Part shown: piece after piece, positions 35,795 through 43,683 of the stretch
Numbering within the stretch: the first letter of the stretch is position 1
Layout of the letters: each line of letters opens with the position of its first letter
Assembly (NCBI RefSeq): GCF_002088975.1
Contig: NZ_NCST01000038.1
Span: 1 to 64,000 of the forward strand
Direction: 5' to 3'
DNA length: 64,000 nt
From: Henriciella aquimarina
Lineage (GTDB): Bacteria > Pseudomonadota > Alphaproteobacteria > Caulobacterales > Hyphomonadaceae
Program-made: the position numbers and the translations under genes
The notes under the pieces: generated by a model
What the model was told of the DNA's origin: nothing
The model's database searches: none
What the model saw: the letters and a program-made list of their open reading frames with translations, nothing else

Positions 35795-38392
35795 ATGACC
35801 ATGCTTAAGATCCGAACCGCTCTTCTTTTAACCTGTGGTGTCTCCGCCGCTTTGGCGCTTTCTCCGGCTGCTTTCGGACAAGCTTCCGACGAGGCAGAGC
35901 GGCGCGAAGACACCGTGGTCGTATATGGCCAGGCGCTCTCCCAGGCACGGTCGGTTGAAGCGAAGCGAAATGCGGACGTCATTGTGGACTCAGTCTCCCA
36001 GGACGATGTCGGTCGGCTGCCAGACCTCAACATCGCACAAGCGGTCGTTCGCATTCCGGGCGCGGCGGTCCAGAATGACCAGGGCGAGGCTCGCTTCCCG
36101 ATCATTCGCGGTCTGAACGCCACCTATAACCGGACCACGATAGACGGCGGCATCGTGGCCTCACCTGAGCGTGGATCGCTCGGCCGGGCCGTTCCGCTCG
36201 ATCTTATTCCGTCTTCCCTCGTCTCGCGCGTGGAAGTCCGCAAGTCGATCACACCCGAGCTCGATCACAATGCGATCGGCGGCACGATCAATCTCGTGAC
36301 CCGCAGCGCCTTCGACCAGGATGAGCCCTTCTTTGTCGGCGGCGCCTATCTCGGTGACTATGAGCAGTCGGGCGACGGTACAACGCTGGACGGATCCGAC
36401 AAGAAAACGACCTGGCGCGCCAATTTCGCGACGGGTACACAGTTTGGCCTGGCCGACCAGTTCGGCGTCGTGCTCGGGGTCGATTATTCGATCCGAAACT
36501 TCAACATTCCGCAGATCGAAGTCGACGATGCCGACTATACGGAATTCGACGCGGGCGGTGTGAATGTCGGCCTTGGCAACGGCAATGGCATTGTCGTGCC
36601 GACCAATCACCGCCAGTTCTTCTACAACAATGTCCGAGAGCGGATTGGTGTGGTCGGCAAGGGCGAATGGCGCCCCAGCGACACGCTCAAGGCGGAAGTC
36701 GCGGTCGCCTACAACGAATACAATGACGATGAACGCCGCGACGAACAGCGCTACGAATTCGGCACCGGCTCAGGCTCCAACCAACCGGCCGTCATTCGGG
36801 AACAGACAGAAACGACGGGCATCACCGATACCGGCTTCAACATCATCGGCATTGGGCGTTTCACACTCGACCGCGAAATCTTCAACAGTCGGGCCAAGGT
36901 CGATTGGGACTTTGCCCCGGACTGGAACTTGAAATTCCAAGGCGTCTACACGACGGCCGAACTGGACAATCCGGAAGTCACCGACTCCTTTCAGACGGAT
37001 ACGACCCTCGGGGCCCGCTACGACATCTCCACTGTCTTCCCGACTACCCAGCCACTGGATCCGGCCGCGTTCTACGACCCCTCGAACTATATCTTCCAGA
37101 ATCGCGGCACGCTGGATCGCTTTGCCGAGGATGACATTCAGGAATACACCGCCGACCTCACATGGGACGCCTCCGGGCTGCCGGACTGGTCGTTTGCGGG
37201 GGGCTTTCTCTTCCGCACAAGTGAGAAGTCGGAAGGTCTCACCTTCGAGCGTTTCGTGGTCAATGACGGGGTAACCTACACGCTGGACCGTGTGGACGAA
37301 GACAGCCTCGCGGGCGTCGACTATCAGGGCGGCTACCGCTTCCCCTTCCGCATCTCGATTCCAGCTTCAGATGAGGTTGCCACAAGCGGCGATCTTGTCA
37401 GTACCCTGACAGTCGAGAACGGCTCGACGGCACAGGAAGACGTAATAGCCGGTTATCTCATGGGCACATGGAAGACAGGGCCCTGGACCGTTTCCGGCGG
37501 CCTGCGTTTCGAGCAGACGGAATTCGACGGTGCCCCGCTCGGTGGCGAGACGGTCTCCGGCGACTATTCGGATGTCCTGCCGTCGATCAACATCCGCTAC
37601 AACATCACTGACGATATCGTCCTGCGGGCGGCGGCCTCGCGCACGATTGGCCGGCCGAATCTCAACCTGCTGACCCAGGGCGTCTCGATCAACACGACCG
37701 ACAACACGATTTCACGCTCCAATCCGAACCTGAAACCGCGTGAATCCGACAATTTCGACCTCAGCGCCGAATGGTATGTCGGCGATGGCATCCTCTCGGC
37801 CGGCGTGTTCTACAAGGATATTTCCGACGAGATATTCACACAGACAACCGTCGACACAATCACGGTCGACGGGGTTACCTATGATGCCGTGACCCAGCCG
37901 GAGAATGCCGAGAGCGCTGAAATTCTCGGCCTCGAAATGCAGTACCAGCAGACCTTCAGCTTCCTGCCCGCACCGTGGGACGGGCTTGGTGTCTCTGCCA
38001 ACGCCACGCTCCTTGAGACGGAGTTCATCGTGCCGCTCAGCGACGGATCAACACGTGAGACAGGCTTCTTCCAGCAGCCCGACAACACCTACAATCTCAC
38101 AGCCTTCTACGCGACCGATGCCTTCGAGCTCCGGGCCTCCTACAATTATACCGACAGCTTCATCGACACGATCACGCCGGAGAACATCAATACCGACGAA
38201 TATTGGGACCAGCGCGAGCAGGTCGACCTGCAGGCGCGCTTCAACGCCACCGACGATTTCACCATTGTCGGCGAAGTCCAGAATCTGACCGATAGCGGCC
38301 GCCGCGAACTGACAGGGCCGGGCGCGCGCTACCTGCAGGAAGACGCGGTCTTCGGCCGGACCTTCTGGCTCGGCATCACGGCGGACTTCTAG
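35795..38392 (+). CDS. TonB-dependent receptor, Caulobacter/Xanthomonas class
   Basis: This outer-membrane receptor of about 865 residues has a signal peptide (ALSPAAFGQ). The plug contains DVGRLPDLNIAQAVVRIPGA, then FPIIRGLNATYNRTTIDGG and SRVEVRKSITPELDHNAIGG, a pattern typical of the large receptor class abundant in Caulobacter and Xanthomonas and used for sugars or other nutrients rather than classic siderophores. The barrel ends in FWLGITADF. Starts ATG 35795 and ATG 35801 are both possible; the frame upstream overlaps the PAS-GGDEF-EAL gene and is not coding. It is followed after 9 bases by a secreted propeller-like protein that is probably its partner. Confidence 0.92.
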   Translation: MTMLKIRTALLLTCGVSAALALSPAAFGQASDEAERREDTVVVYGQALSQARSVEAKRNADVIVDSVSQDDVGRLPDLNIAQAVVRIPGAAVQNDQGEARFPIIRGLNATYNRTTIDGGIVASPERGSLGRAVPLDLIPSSLVSRVEVRKSITPELDHNAIGGTINLVTRSAFDQDEPFFVGGAYLGDYEQSGDGTTLDGSDKKTTWRANFATGTQFGLADQFGVVLGVDYSIRNFNIPQIEVDDADYTEFDAGGVNVGLGNGNGIVVPTNHRQFFYNNVRERIGVVGKGEWRPSDTLKAEVAVAYNEYNDDERRDEQRYEFGTGSGSNQPAVIREQTETTGITDTGFNIIGIGRFTLDREIFNSRAKVDWDFAPDWNLKFQGVYTTAELDNPEVTDSFQTDTTLGARYDISTVFPTTQPLDPAAFYDPSNYIFQNRGTLDRFAEDDIQEYTADLTWDASGLPDWSFAGGFLFRTSEKSEGLTFERFVVNDGVTYTLDRVDEDSLAGVDYQGGYRFPFRISIPASDEVATSGDLVSTLTVENGSTAQEDVIAGYLMGTWKTGPWTVSGGLRFEQTEFDGAPLGGETVSGDYSDVLPSINIRYNITDDIVLRAAASRTIGRPNLNLLTQGVSINTTDNTISRSNPNLKPRESDNFDLSAEWYVGDGILSAGVFYKDISDEIFTQTTVDTITVDGVTYDAVTQPENAESAEILGLEMQYQQTFSFLPAPWDGLGVSANATLLETEFIVPLSDGSTRETGFFQQPDNTYNLTAFYATDAFELRASYNYTDSFIDTITPENINTDEYWDQREQVDLQARFNATDDFTIVGEVQNLTDSGRRELTGPGARYLQEDAVFGRTFWLGITADF

Positions 38393-38401
38393 GAGATCAG
38401 C

Positions 38402-39304
38402 ATGCGGAAACGTATCCACCTTGCGGCGCTGGCCGCCATGGCGTCTACCCTGTCAGGACCAGCCTTTGCCCAAAAGCTACGTTATGAAGATATTCCGGTG
38501 TATGAGACGGTCGAGCCGGTCCGGCTGGAAGCCGAACTCCTGAACCGCTGGGACGCCCCGGAAGCCCGCCAGGGCACGGCAGCTGACGAGGAAGCGGTGT
38601 ACGCCATCGTCAACCATGTCATCGGCCGCTATGACCGCGAAACCGGCGCGCTTGAGCAGCGCTGGATCGGCTCGAGAAAGGGCCTGATCCGGCACATCAA
38701 TTCCTGCTTTGTCGAAAACGATAACCTTGTCTGCGCCAATTCGAACCACCCCGAAGTCCCCATGGCGAGTTCAATCGAGGTGTTCGACAAGCACACGCTC
38801 AAGCATCGTGCCAGTCACAGCCTCGGCCTGATGGACGAAGGCTCGCTTGTCTGGTTCGATCGGCTCGGCGATAGCTGGGTCGCCGGCTTCGCCCACTATA
38901 ATGACGAGACCGGCCTGCCATACAAGACCAATGCCTATGCCGGGGTCTATACCTTCGATTCAGACTGGCGGAAGACCGGGGGATGGATGCTGCCCAATGC
39001 GCTGGTCGACCTCATGGCGCCCCAGGCGGCGTCGGGTGGCGAGATCGGCCCGGACGGCCTGCTCTACCTGATGGGGCATGATCGCACCGAGATGTATGTG
39101 GTTGCCAAGCCGGTCATGGGACCAAAACTCATCCATATCGCCACGATCGATATCGAGGCCGAGGGCCAGGCCTTCGCGTTCGATACAGACGGCTCCCGCA
39201 AGGTCTTCGCCATCTCCCGGCCAAATGGCGAGATCCGCGAATTCAAACTGCCCGCAATCCCGGAAGACGCGCTGAAGGCAGGCGAAGCCACCCGCTTCCG
39301 ATAG
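38402..39304 (+). CDS. Secreted beta-propeller-like protein, receptor partner
   Basis: This 300-residue exported protein has a signal peptide MRKRIHLAALAAMASTLSGP ending at AFAQ. The mature part has repeated blade-like units of the form Y-x-R-x-T-G or F-D-T/S-D (VIGRYDRETGALEQRW, SIEVFDKHTLKHRASHSLGL, VYTFDSDWRKTGGW, GPDGLLYLMGHDRTEMYVV, AFDTDGSRKVFAISRP), which suggests a beta-propeller. It resembles proteins loosely labelled cycloisomerase in genome annotation, but no catalytic motif is evident. It starts 9 bases after the receptor at 35795 and is very likely cotranscribed. A periplasmic or outer-face role in handling the receptor's ligand is inference. Confidence 0.75.
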   Translation: MRKRIHLAALAAMASTLSGPAFAQKLRYEDIPVYETVEPVRLEAELLNRWDAPEARQGTAADEEAVYAIVNHVIGRYDRETGALEQRWIGSRKGLIRHINSCFVENDNLVCANSNHPEVPMASSIEVFDKHTLKHRASHSLGLMDEGSLVWFDRLGDSWVAGFAHYNDETGLPYKTNAYAGVYTFDSDWRKTGGWMLPNALVDLMAPQAASGGEIGPDGLLYLMGHDRTEMYVVAKPVMGPKLIHIATIDIEAEGQAFAFDTDGSRKVFAISRPNGEIREFKLPAIPEDALKAGEATRFR

Positions 39305-39315
39305 GCCGGCGAGGC

Positions 39316-40095
39316 TCAGTCGCCCTCGTTCAGGACGTCCGTCAGGATCGCTGTGACATTGTCCGGCGCCCCCTGCGACAGCGTATGGTTGATGAGGCCG
39401 TCTATGGCGGTCTCGGGATCCTTGTCCGCAATGAGATCGAGGATCGTCGCGTCGTCGGACACAGAGGTCAAACCATCCGAGCACAGAAGAAACCTGTCTC
39501 CGGGCATGAGTTCGCCATTGGCCGTGTCCAGCAGCAGCTCGGCCTTGGCACCAACGGCCCGGGTAACGACATGGGCCTTGGAGTGATGACGCGCCTCTTC
39601 CGGCGAAAGCTCTCCGGCGTCGATGAGCGATTGCACCACGCTATGGTCGCTCGTGATCCGGCGCAGGCGGCCCTTGCGCAGCAGGTAGATACGGCTGTCG
39701 CCGGCCCAGGTGCAGGAATAATAGCCTCCGCAAGCCGTCAGCACAGCCACGGTCGCGCCCATGGGGCCACGGGAACTGTCCTGTGCACGCGTCAGGAGTT
39801 CTTCATTCGCCAGGGCCAGTTGCCGCGCCACCTCACGCCGCAGGGCATAAGCCGTCCCGGCCCCGGCAATCCGCCCCAGCCGCTGGACGATCATGGCACT
39901 CGCGAAATCACCATTCTTGTGGCCACCCATGCCATCTGCGACCGCCCAGAGCGCGGTGTCCGGACTTTCGATAAAAGCGTCTTCATTGAGCTTTCGCACC
40001 ATCCCCTGATGCGTTCGTCCCACCGACCGCATCCGGAAAGCGTGCATCCTCCCCGTCATGCCGTCTGCAGCCTTTAAAGGCGATTGCCGGCTCAT
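39316..40095 (-). CDS. PP2C-family serine/threonine phosphatase
   Basis: This 259-residue metal-dependent phosphatase has the family motifs in order: MVRKLNEDAF with a metal-binding Asp, LWAVADGMGGHKNGDFAS with the second, SCTWAGDSRIYLLRKGRLR, LCSDGLTSV, and QGAPDNVTAILTDV with the last Asp-Asn pair. It is cytoplasmic. It is the last gene of the five-gene minus-strand operon and overlaps the FHA gene by 4 bases. By analogy with the PppA partner of PpkA it should dephosphorylate the FHA protein or the kinase. That is family knowledge plus context, not proof. Confidence 0.94.
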   Translation of the reverse strand: MSRQSPLKAADGMTGRMHAFRMRSVGRTHQGMVRKLNEDAFIESPDTALWAVADGMGGHKNGDFASAMIVQRLGRIAGAGTAYALRREVARQLALANEELLTRAQDSSRGPMGATVAVLTACGGYYSCTWAGDSRIYLLRKGRLRRITSDHSVVQSLIDAGELSPEEARHHSKAHVVTRAVGAKAELLLDTANGELMPGDRFLLCSDGLTSVSDDATILDLIADKDPETAIDGLINHTLSQGAPDNVTAILTDVLNEGD

Positions 40096-41153
40096 TCATC
40101 CTCCCCCTGTGTCTTCAACTCGCCAAGGCGGTCTTCATAGCCGCGTTTGAAGGCAAGATTGACAAGACTTTGCCCATCGTTGAAGGGGTCGCTGGACACC
40201 GCTTCATGAAGGGATTTCATCCGCCGCCATGAGGCCTCGGAGCGCTCCATGAACAGCGATGTCTTCGCCTTGGCGCCAGCTTCTATCGCTTTCGGATCGA
40301 ATTCATCGAGCACGGCCGAAACGGCCGCGCGCGAACCGGCGACGAGGCACAGGGAGTGGCCTTTCAGGTCCTCAAAGCATTCCTTGACGGCTTCAGCGCC
40401 GTTCAGGAAGCCACCCGTGCGTTCGCTGACAAGGTCCACCGCCAGACGGTGGGTCGGCGCCCATTTCAGCGGGTTGTTTGCCGTCGCGCCGATGGTGGTG
40501 CGCTCAAGGCTGTACTCCGACTTCACCGAGGCCCGTTCGCTCATCAGGTCACCGAGACCGAGCACGAGCTGCTGGTAGATCTCGCCAACCCGGCGCATGA
40601 TCTCGGACGGGTCCTCGCTCGCCAGATAGGATGGATCGATCTTGGCGCCTTCGCAAAAGGCCTCGAGCATGACGACTTCGCCCGCGGCATCGCCCCGGTC
40701 CGGACGCGGCTGCGCCGGCAGGTCGGGCTCTGTCCATTGATCCGGTATGGCGCTGCTCACCGGCTCGTCGGGGCTATGGCCAAGCGGTGCACTGTTGGTG
40801 CGGGATCCCGCCGGATCAAGCAGCGCGTCATCCGGGAAAGCGTCCGCATCGACCACGATCAGGAACCGCCCGATCTGAAGCGTTTCTCCGGCCGGGACAT
40901 CAACCTCGACCCCCGGCTCGATACGGTCCCGGTCGACGCCGAGATAGACACCGTTCGCGCTTGTATCGTACACGAAAACCCGGCCGTCGCGTGCAGAGAT
41001 CGTACAATGAAACCGCGACAGGCGCCGGTCGGGATCATCGATAACCCAGACCGCACCGGAGTCGCGTCCGACGGTCACGTCGCCATCCCCCATGATGTAG
41101 GAATCGACCTGGCGGCCGGGCTCATCTTCCCTATACAGACGAAGCGTAATCAT
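40092..41153 (-). CDS. FHA-domain protein, TagH/ImpI-like
   Basis: This 353-residue cytoplasmic protein has an N-terminal FHA domain (about 20-105) that binds phosphothreonine: VTVGRDSGAVWVI, LSRFHCTISARDGRVFVYDT and SANGVYLG contain the Gly-Arg, Ser-Arg-x-His and Asn-Gly marks. An acidic, Pro-rich linker follows, then a C-terminal helical domain (about 165-345) with LKWAPTHRLAVDLV and GFLNGAEAVKECFEDLKGHS, which resembles the C-terminal domain of type VI secretion FHA proteins (TagH/ImpI/VasC). Overlaps of 4 bases on both sides tie it to the kinase and phosphatase. No type VI core gene is in this window. Confidence 0.88.
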   Translation of the reverse strand: MITLRLYREDEPGRQVDSYIMGDGDVTVGRDSGAVWVIDDPDRRLSRFHCTISARDGRVFVYDTSANGVYLGVDRDRIEPGVEVDVPAGETLQIGRFLIVVDADAFPDDALLDPAGSRTNSAPLGHSPDEPVSSAIPDQWTEPDLPAQPRPDRGDAAGEVVMLEAFCEGAKIDPSYLASEDPSEIMRRVGEIYQQLVLGLGDLMSERASVKSEYSLERTTIGATANNPLKWAPTHRLAVDLVSERTGGFLNGAEAVKECFEDLKGHSLCLVAGSRAAVSAVLDEFDPKAIEAGAKAKTSLFMERSEASWRRMKSLHEAVSSDPFNDGQSLVNLAFKRGYEDRLGELKTQGEDE

Positions 41154-42859
41154 CGTGACACCACTGCCAGCTTGCCGGACGTCACCACAGTTGCCCCGCC
41201 GCCCTGCTCGTCGAGGACGACGGTCTCGGCAGGCGCAGGCCCGGGGTTTGCCGCGTCGCGTGACTGCACCGAGACAGCGAAGGCGTTGAAGCTGTCATAC
41301 AGCTCGCCGAACTCGTCCTTGCGCTGATGAGAGATCAGGAAGTCGACATCGCCAGCCGCAGCATCGCGCAGCGCGGCCTTCAGGCGGCGCAGTGGCAGCA
41401 GCAGCGTCCGCGCTGCCATATAGCTCAGGCAGCCGACCATGGCGACGACAAGGATGCCCAGGCCGATCAGCATGTTGCGCATATAGACCGCCGCAGACGT
41501 GAGGTCCGCTTTCTGCATGCCGATTTCCACCACACCGAAATTGCGCCCAGCATAAGTGATCGGTTGGGTGAACTGGAACATCTCGGCGCCATCATCGCCT
41601 TCCACTGTGGCGACACGTCCACCGCTATCGCCCGCCGGAATACCCTGCTCCTGGATGTCGGTATCTGTCGTGCCCACCTGGAACGGATCGGATGCCGCCC
41701 GGATCACCCCCTGGCGGTCAATCACCGCCATCTCCGTGACATTCGGATCGGCCGACGCGGAATTGATGAAGGCCTGGACGGGAAGCCAGTCCTGGCTTGT
41801 TTCCGGCAGGGACGAATTCTCCACGGCATGAACCGCTGTGTTGGTCGCCACGAAGGAAGCAATGGAGGAGCCGGAGGTCTCGGCCAGCCGTTTCATCGTC
41901 GCGTTCTGACGAGAGATGACGAAGGAGCCCGCCACAAAGAGGAAAGCCACCGTGATGGCGCAAGCCGACAAGGTCAGGCGCGCTTGCAGGGAGATCCGCC
42001 GGCGGCGCCCTTCGGCCGATACCGCGTCGTGGCTCTCCTTTTCGCGCCGCAGCGCTTCCAGCAGCGTGCCACCACTGGAAAAGCGACGCTCCGGCTTCTT
42101 CTCCAGCAATTTCCAGATGATGAATTCCAGCCCCCTGGGACAGGCAGGCGTCGTATTGATCGGCGGTGGCTCCTGCTGCGTGATCTGGACGGCAAGCGTC
42201 GCAATGCCATTGCCGTTGAAAGCCGGGTTGCCGGTCAAAATCTCATAGAGAACGGAGCCGACGGAGAACAGATCCGAGCGTCCGTCCAGTTCCCGGCTGA
42301 GCGCCTGCTCGGGGCTCATATAACGCGGCGTGCCGACGACCTGACCCACCTGGGTCATCAGGCCTTCCTGGGCCTCGCCGGGGTCGCCCTCCGCCACACG
42401 GGCAATCCCGAAATCGAGGATCTTGATCGACCGGCCGTCCTCGCTGAGCATGATGTTGGAAGGTTTGATATCGCGGTGAACGATGCCCATGCCATGGGCA
42501 TAATTCAGGGCATCCGCCAATTGCTGACCGATGGCGATAACGGTGCCGATCGCGAACTGCCCCCGCGCGAGCAGCGCATTGTCCAGCGACACGCCGGCCA
42601 GAAGCTCCATCGCGATATACGGGTACCCGTCCGCGTCCCCGACATCATAGATCGTCACGATGTTCGGGTGCGACAGCGCGCCGGCCGCGCGCGCTTCACG
42701 GATGAAACGCTGCGCATATTCCGGGTTCTCGCAATATTCCTGCTTGAGAACCTTGATCGCAAGCACACGGCCGATCTTGGGGTCGTAGGCGCGGTAGACC
42801 TCGGCCATCGCGCCCTGTCCAATGCGCGCCTGGATTTCGTATCGGCCAACACGTTTCAT
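41150..42859 (-). CDS. Transmembrane Ser/Thr protein kinase with periplasmic sensor and HAMP
   Basis: This 569-residue kinase has its catalytic domain at the N-terminus (about 1-275): GQGAMAEVYRAYD as glycine loop, AIKVLKQEY with the Lys, VHRDIKPSNIML as catalytic loop, KILDFGIARV as DFG, and VGTPRYMSPEQAL as activation segment. Then come a membrane segment (about 295-316), a periplasmic domain of about 155 residues resembling a Cache/PAS-like sensor (AVIDRQGVIRAASDPFQVGT, GVVEIGMQKADL), a second membrane segment, and a HAMP helix pair (PLRRLKAALRDAAAGDVDFL). The kinase lies before, not after, the sensor, as in PpkA. It overlaps the FHA gene. Confidence 0.93.
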   Translation of the reverse strand: MKRVGRYEIQARIGQGAMAEVYRAYDPKIGRVLAIKVLKQEYCENPEYAQRFIREARAAGALSHPNIVTIYDVGDADGYPYIAMELLAGVSLDNALLARGQFAIGTVIAIGQQLADALNYAHGMGIVHRDIKPSNIMLSEDGRSIKILDFGIARVAEGDPGEAQEGLMTQVGQVVGTPRYMSPEQALSRELDGRSDLFSVGSVLYEILTGNPAFNGNGIATLAVQITQQEPPPINTTPACPRGLEFIIWKLLEKKPERRFSSGGTLLEALRREKESHDAVSAEGRRRRISLQARLTLSACAITVAFLFVAGSFVISRQNATMKRLAETSGSSIASFVATNTAVHAVENSSLPETSQDWLPVQAFINSASADPNVTEMAVIDRQGVIRAASDPFQVGTTDTDIQEQGIPAGDSGGRVATVEGDDGAEMFQFTQPITYAGRNFGVVEIGMQKADLTSAAVYMRNMLIGLGILVVAMVGCLSYMAARTLLLPLRRLKAALRDAAAGDVDFLISHQRKDEFGELYDSFNAFAVSVQSRDAANPGPAPAETVVLDEQGGGATVVTSGKLAVVSR

Positions 42860-42915
42860 GAGATGACTTCCATCTGCTCGGGTTGGACGGCGCGTTCTGA
42901 CGCCGCCGGGTGGCT

Positions 42916-43683
42916 TTACTCTGACTGGCTCAGAGCCGCCTGGATGCGTTCGACCTTCGCCAGGTCCGCGGCAATCTTGGGGTTGTCGCCGTCGAGCGTG
43001 CGGGCACGTTCAAGCAGCGTTACGGCGCGCTCGGCATGACCGGCATTCAATTGCTCAAGCGCTTCCAGCCGAAGCGTATTGGCCGCGGCCACATCTCGTT
43101 TCGAAGTGCCCCCTGATGGCGTGACCACACTCTCTGACGGCTGCCATGCAGCGATGGTCACCGCCTCCACCACTTCCTGCGGCAGATCATCAGGCCGCTC
43201 GCCATAATCGTCAGGCATTTTCAGGGTCTGCCCGGCCATCAGGCGGTTCGGGGCCTCAAGCTCATTGTAGCGCGACAAGGCGTAGAAAAGCAGGGCATCG
43301 CCGAGGAAAGTCTTGGCCAGGGACGAGGTCGTTTCGCCTGTCTCGACCATATGCGGCGTGTGGCTTTCGCCCAGCAGTTCGACGGGATCGGTTTCGATCT
43401 GTTCGCGCAGTTTCAGGGCGATGGCGTCATCGGGATCATCAGCGAGAATGGCCTCCAGCTCGACCATCGCCAGCGACTCCTCACCCTCGCCAAGCAGCTG
43501 GATGGCACGCCGGACCCGCTCCCGTTCGGTGGGAATGGCCTCGGGCACATAAGCCTCCACAGGTGTCTGCGCCGCCTCTTCCACTGTGTCCACCGCAACC
43601 GGCTCTGGCGCTTGAGGCGTGTGTGTACAGGCACCTGCCAGCAGGGTGGCGAAGATCGCCATTTTGGCCATGAGTCGTGTCAT
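42916..43683 (-). CDS. Periplasmic lipoprotein with LysM-like and TPR-like segments
   Basis: This is a protein of about 255 residues. The N-terminus MTRLMAKMAIFATLLAGACT is an export signal with a Cys in lipobox-like context. Mature parts: a helical repeat (RRAIQLLGEGEESLAMVELE, then DPDDAIALKLREQIE) resembling TPR, a central LysM-like unit (HMVETGETTSSLAKTFLGDA followed by NRLMAGQTLKMP), and a C-terminal TPR-like segment (LEALEQLNAGHAERAVTLLE). LysM units bind peptidoglycan. ATG 43683 has AGAGGTG upstream and overlaps the EAL stop; the GTG at 43692 is less likely. It may present the wall to the kinase sensor, which is inference. Confidence 0.82.
   Translation of the reverse strand: MTRLMAKMAIFATLLAGACTHTPQAPEPVAVDTVEEAAQTPVEAYVPEAIPTERERVRRAIQLLGEGEESLAMVELEAILADDPDDAIALKLREQIETDPVELLGESHTPHMVETGETTSSLAKTFLGDALLFYALSRYNELEAPNRLMAGQTLKMPDDYGERPDDLPQEVVEAVTIAAWQPSESVVTPSGGTSKRDVAAANTLRLEALEQLNAGHAERAVTLLERARTLDGDNPKIAADLAKVERIQAALSQSE

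Noticed and set aside
41327-43039. 570-residue plus-strand ORF
   Set aside because: Antisense to the Ser/Thr kinase, whose kinase motifs are complete on the minus strand.
39316-43683. Type VI secretion system
   Set aside because: Kinase, FHA and phosphatase resemble its regulatory arm, but no TssB, TssC, Hcp, VgrG, ClpV or TssJ/L/M gene is in the window.
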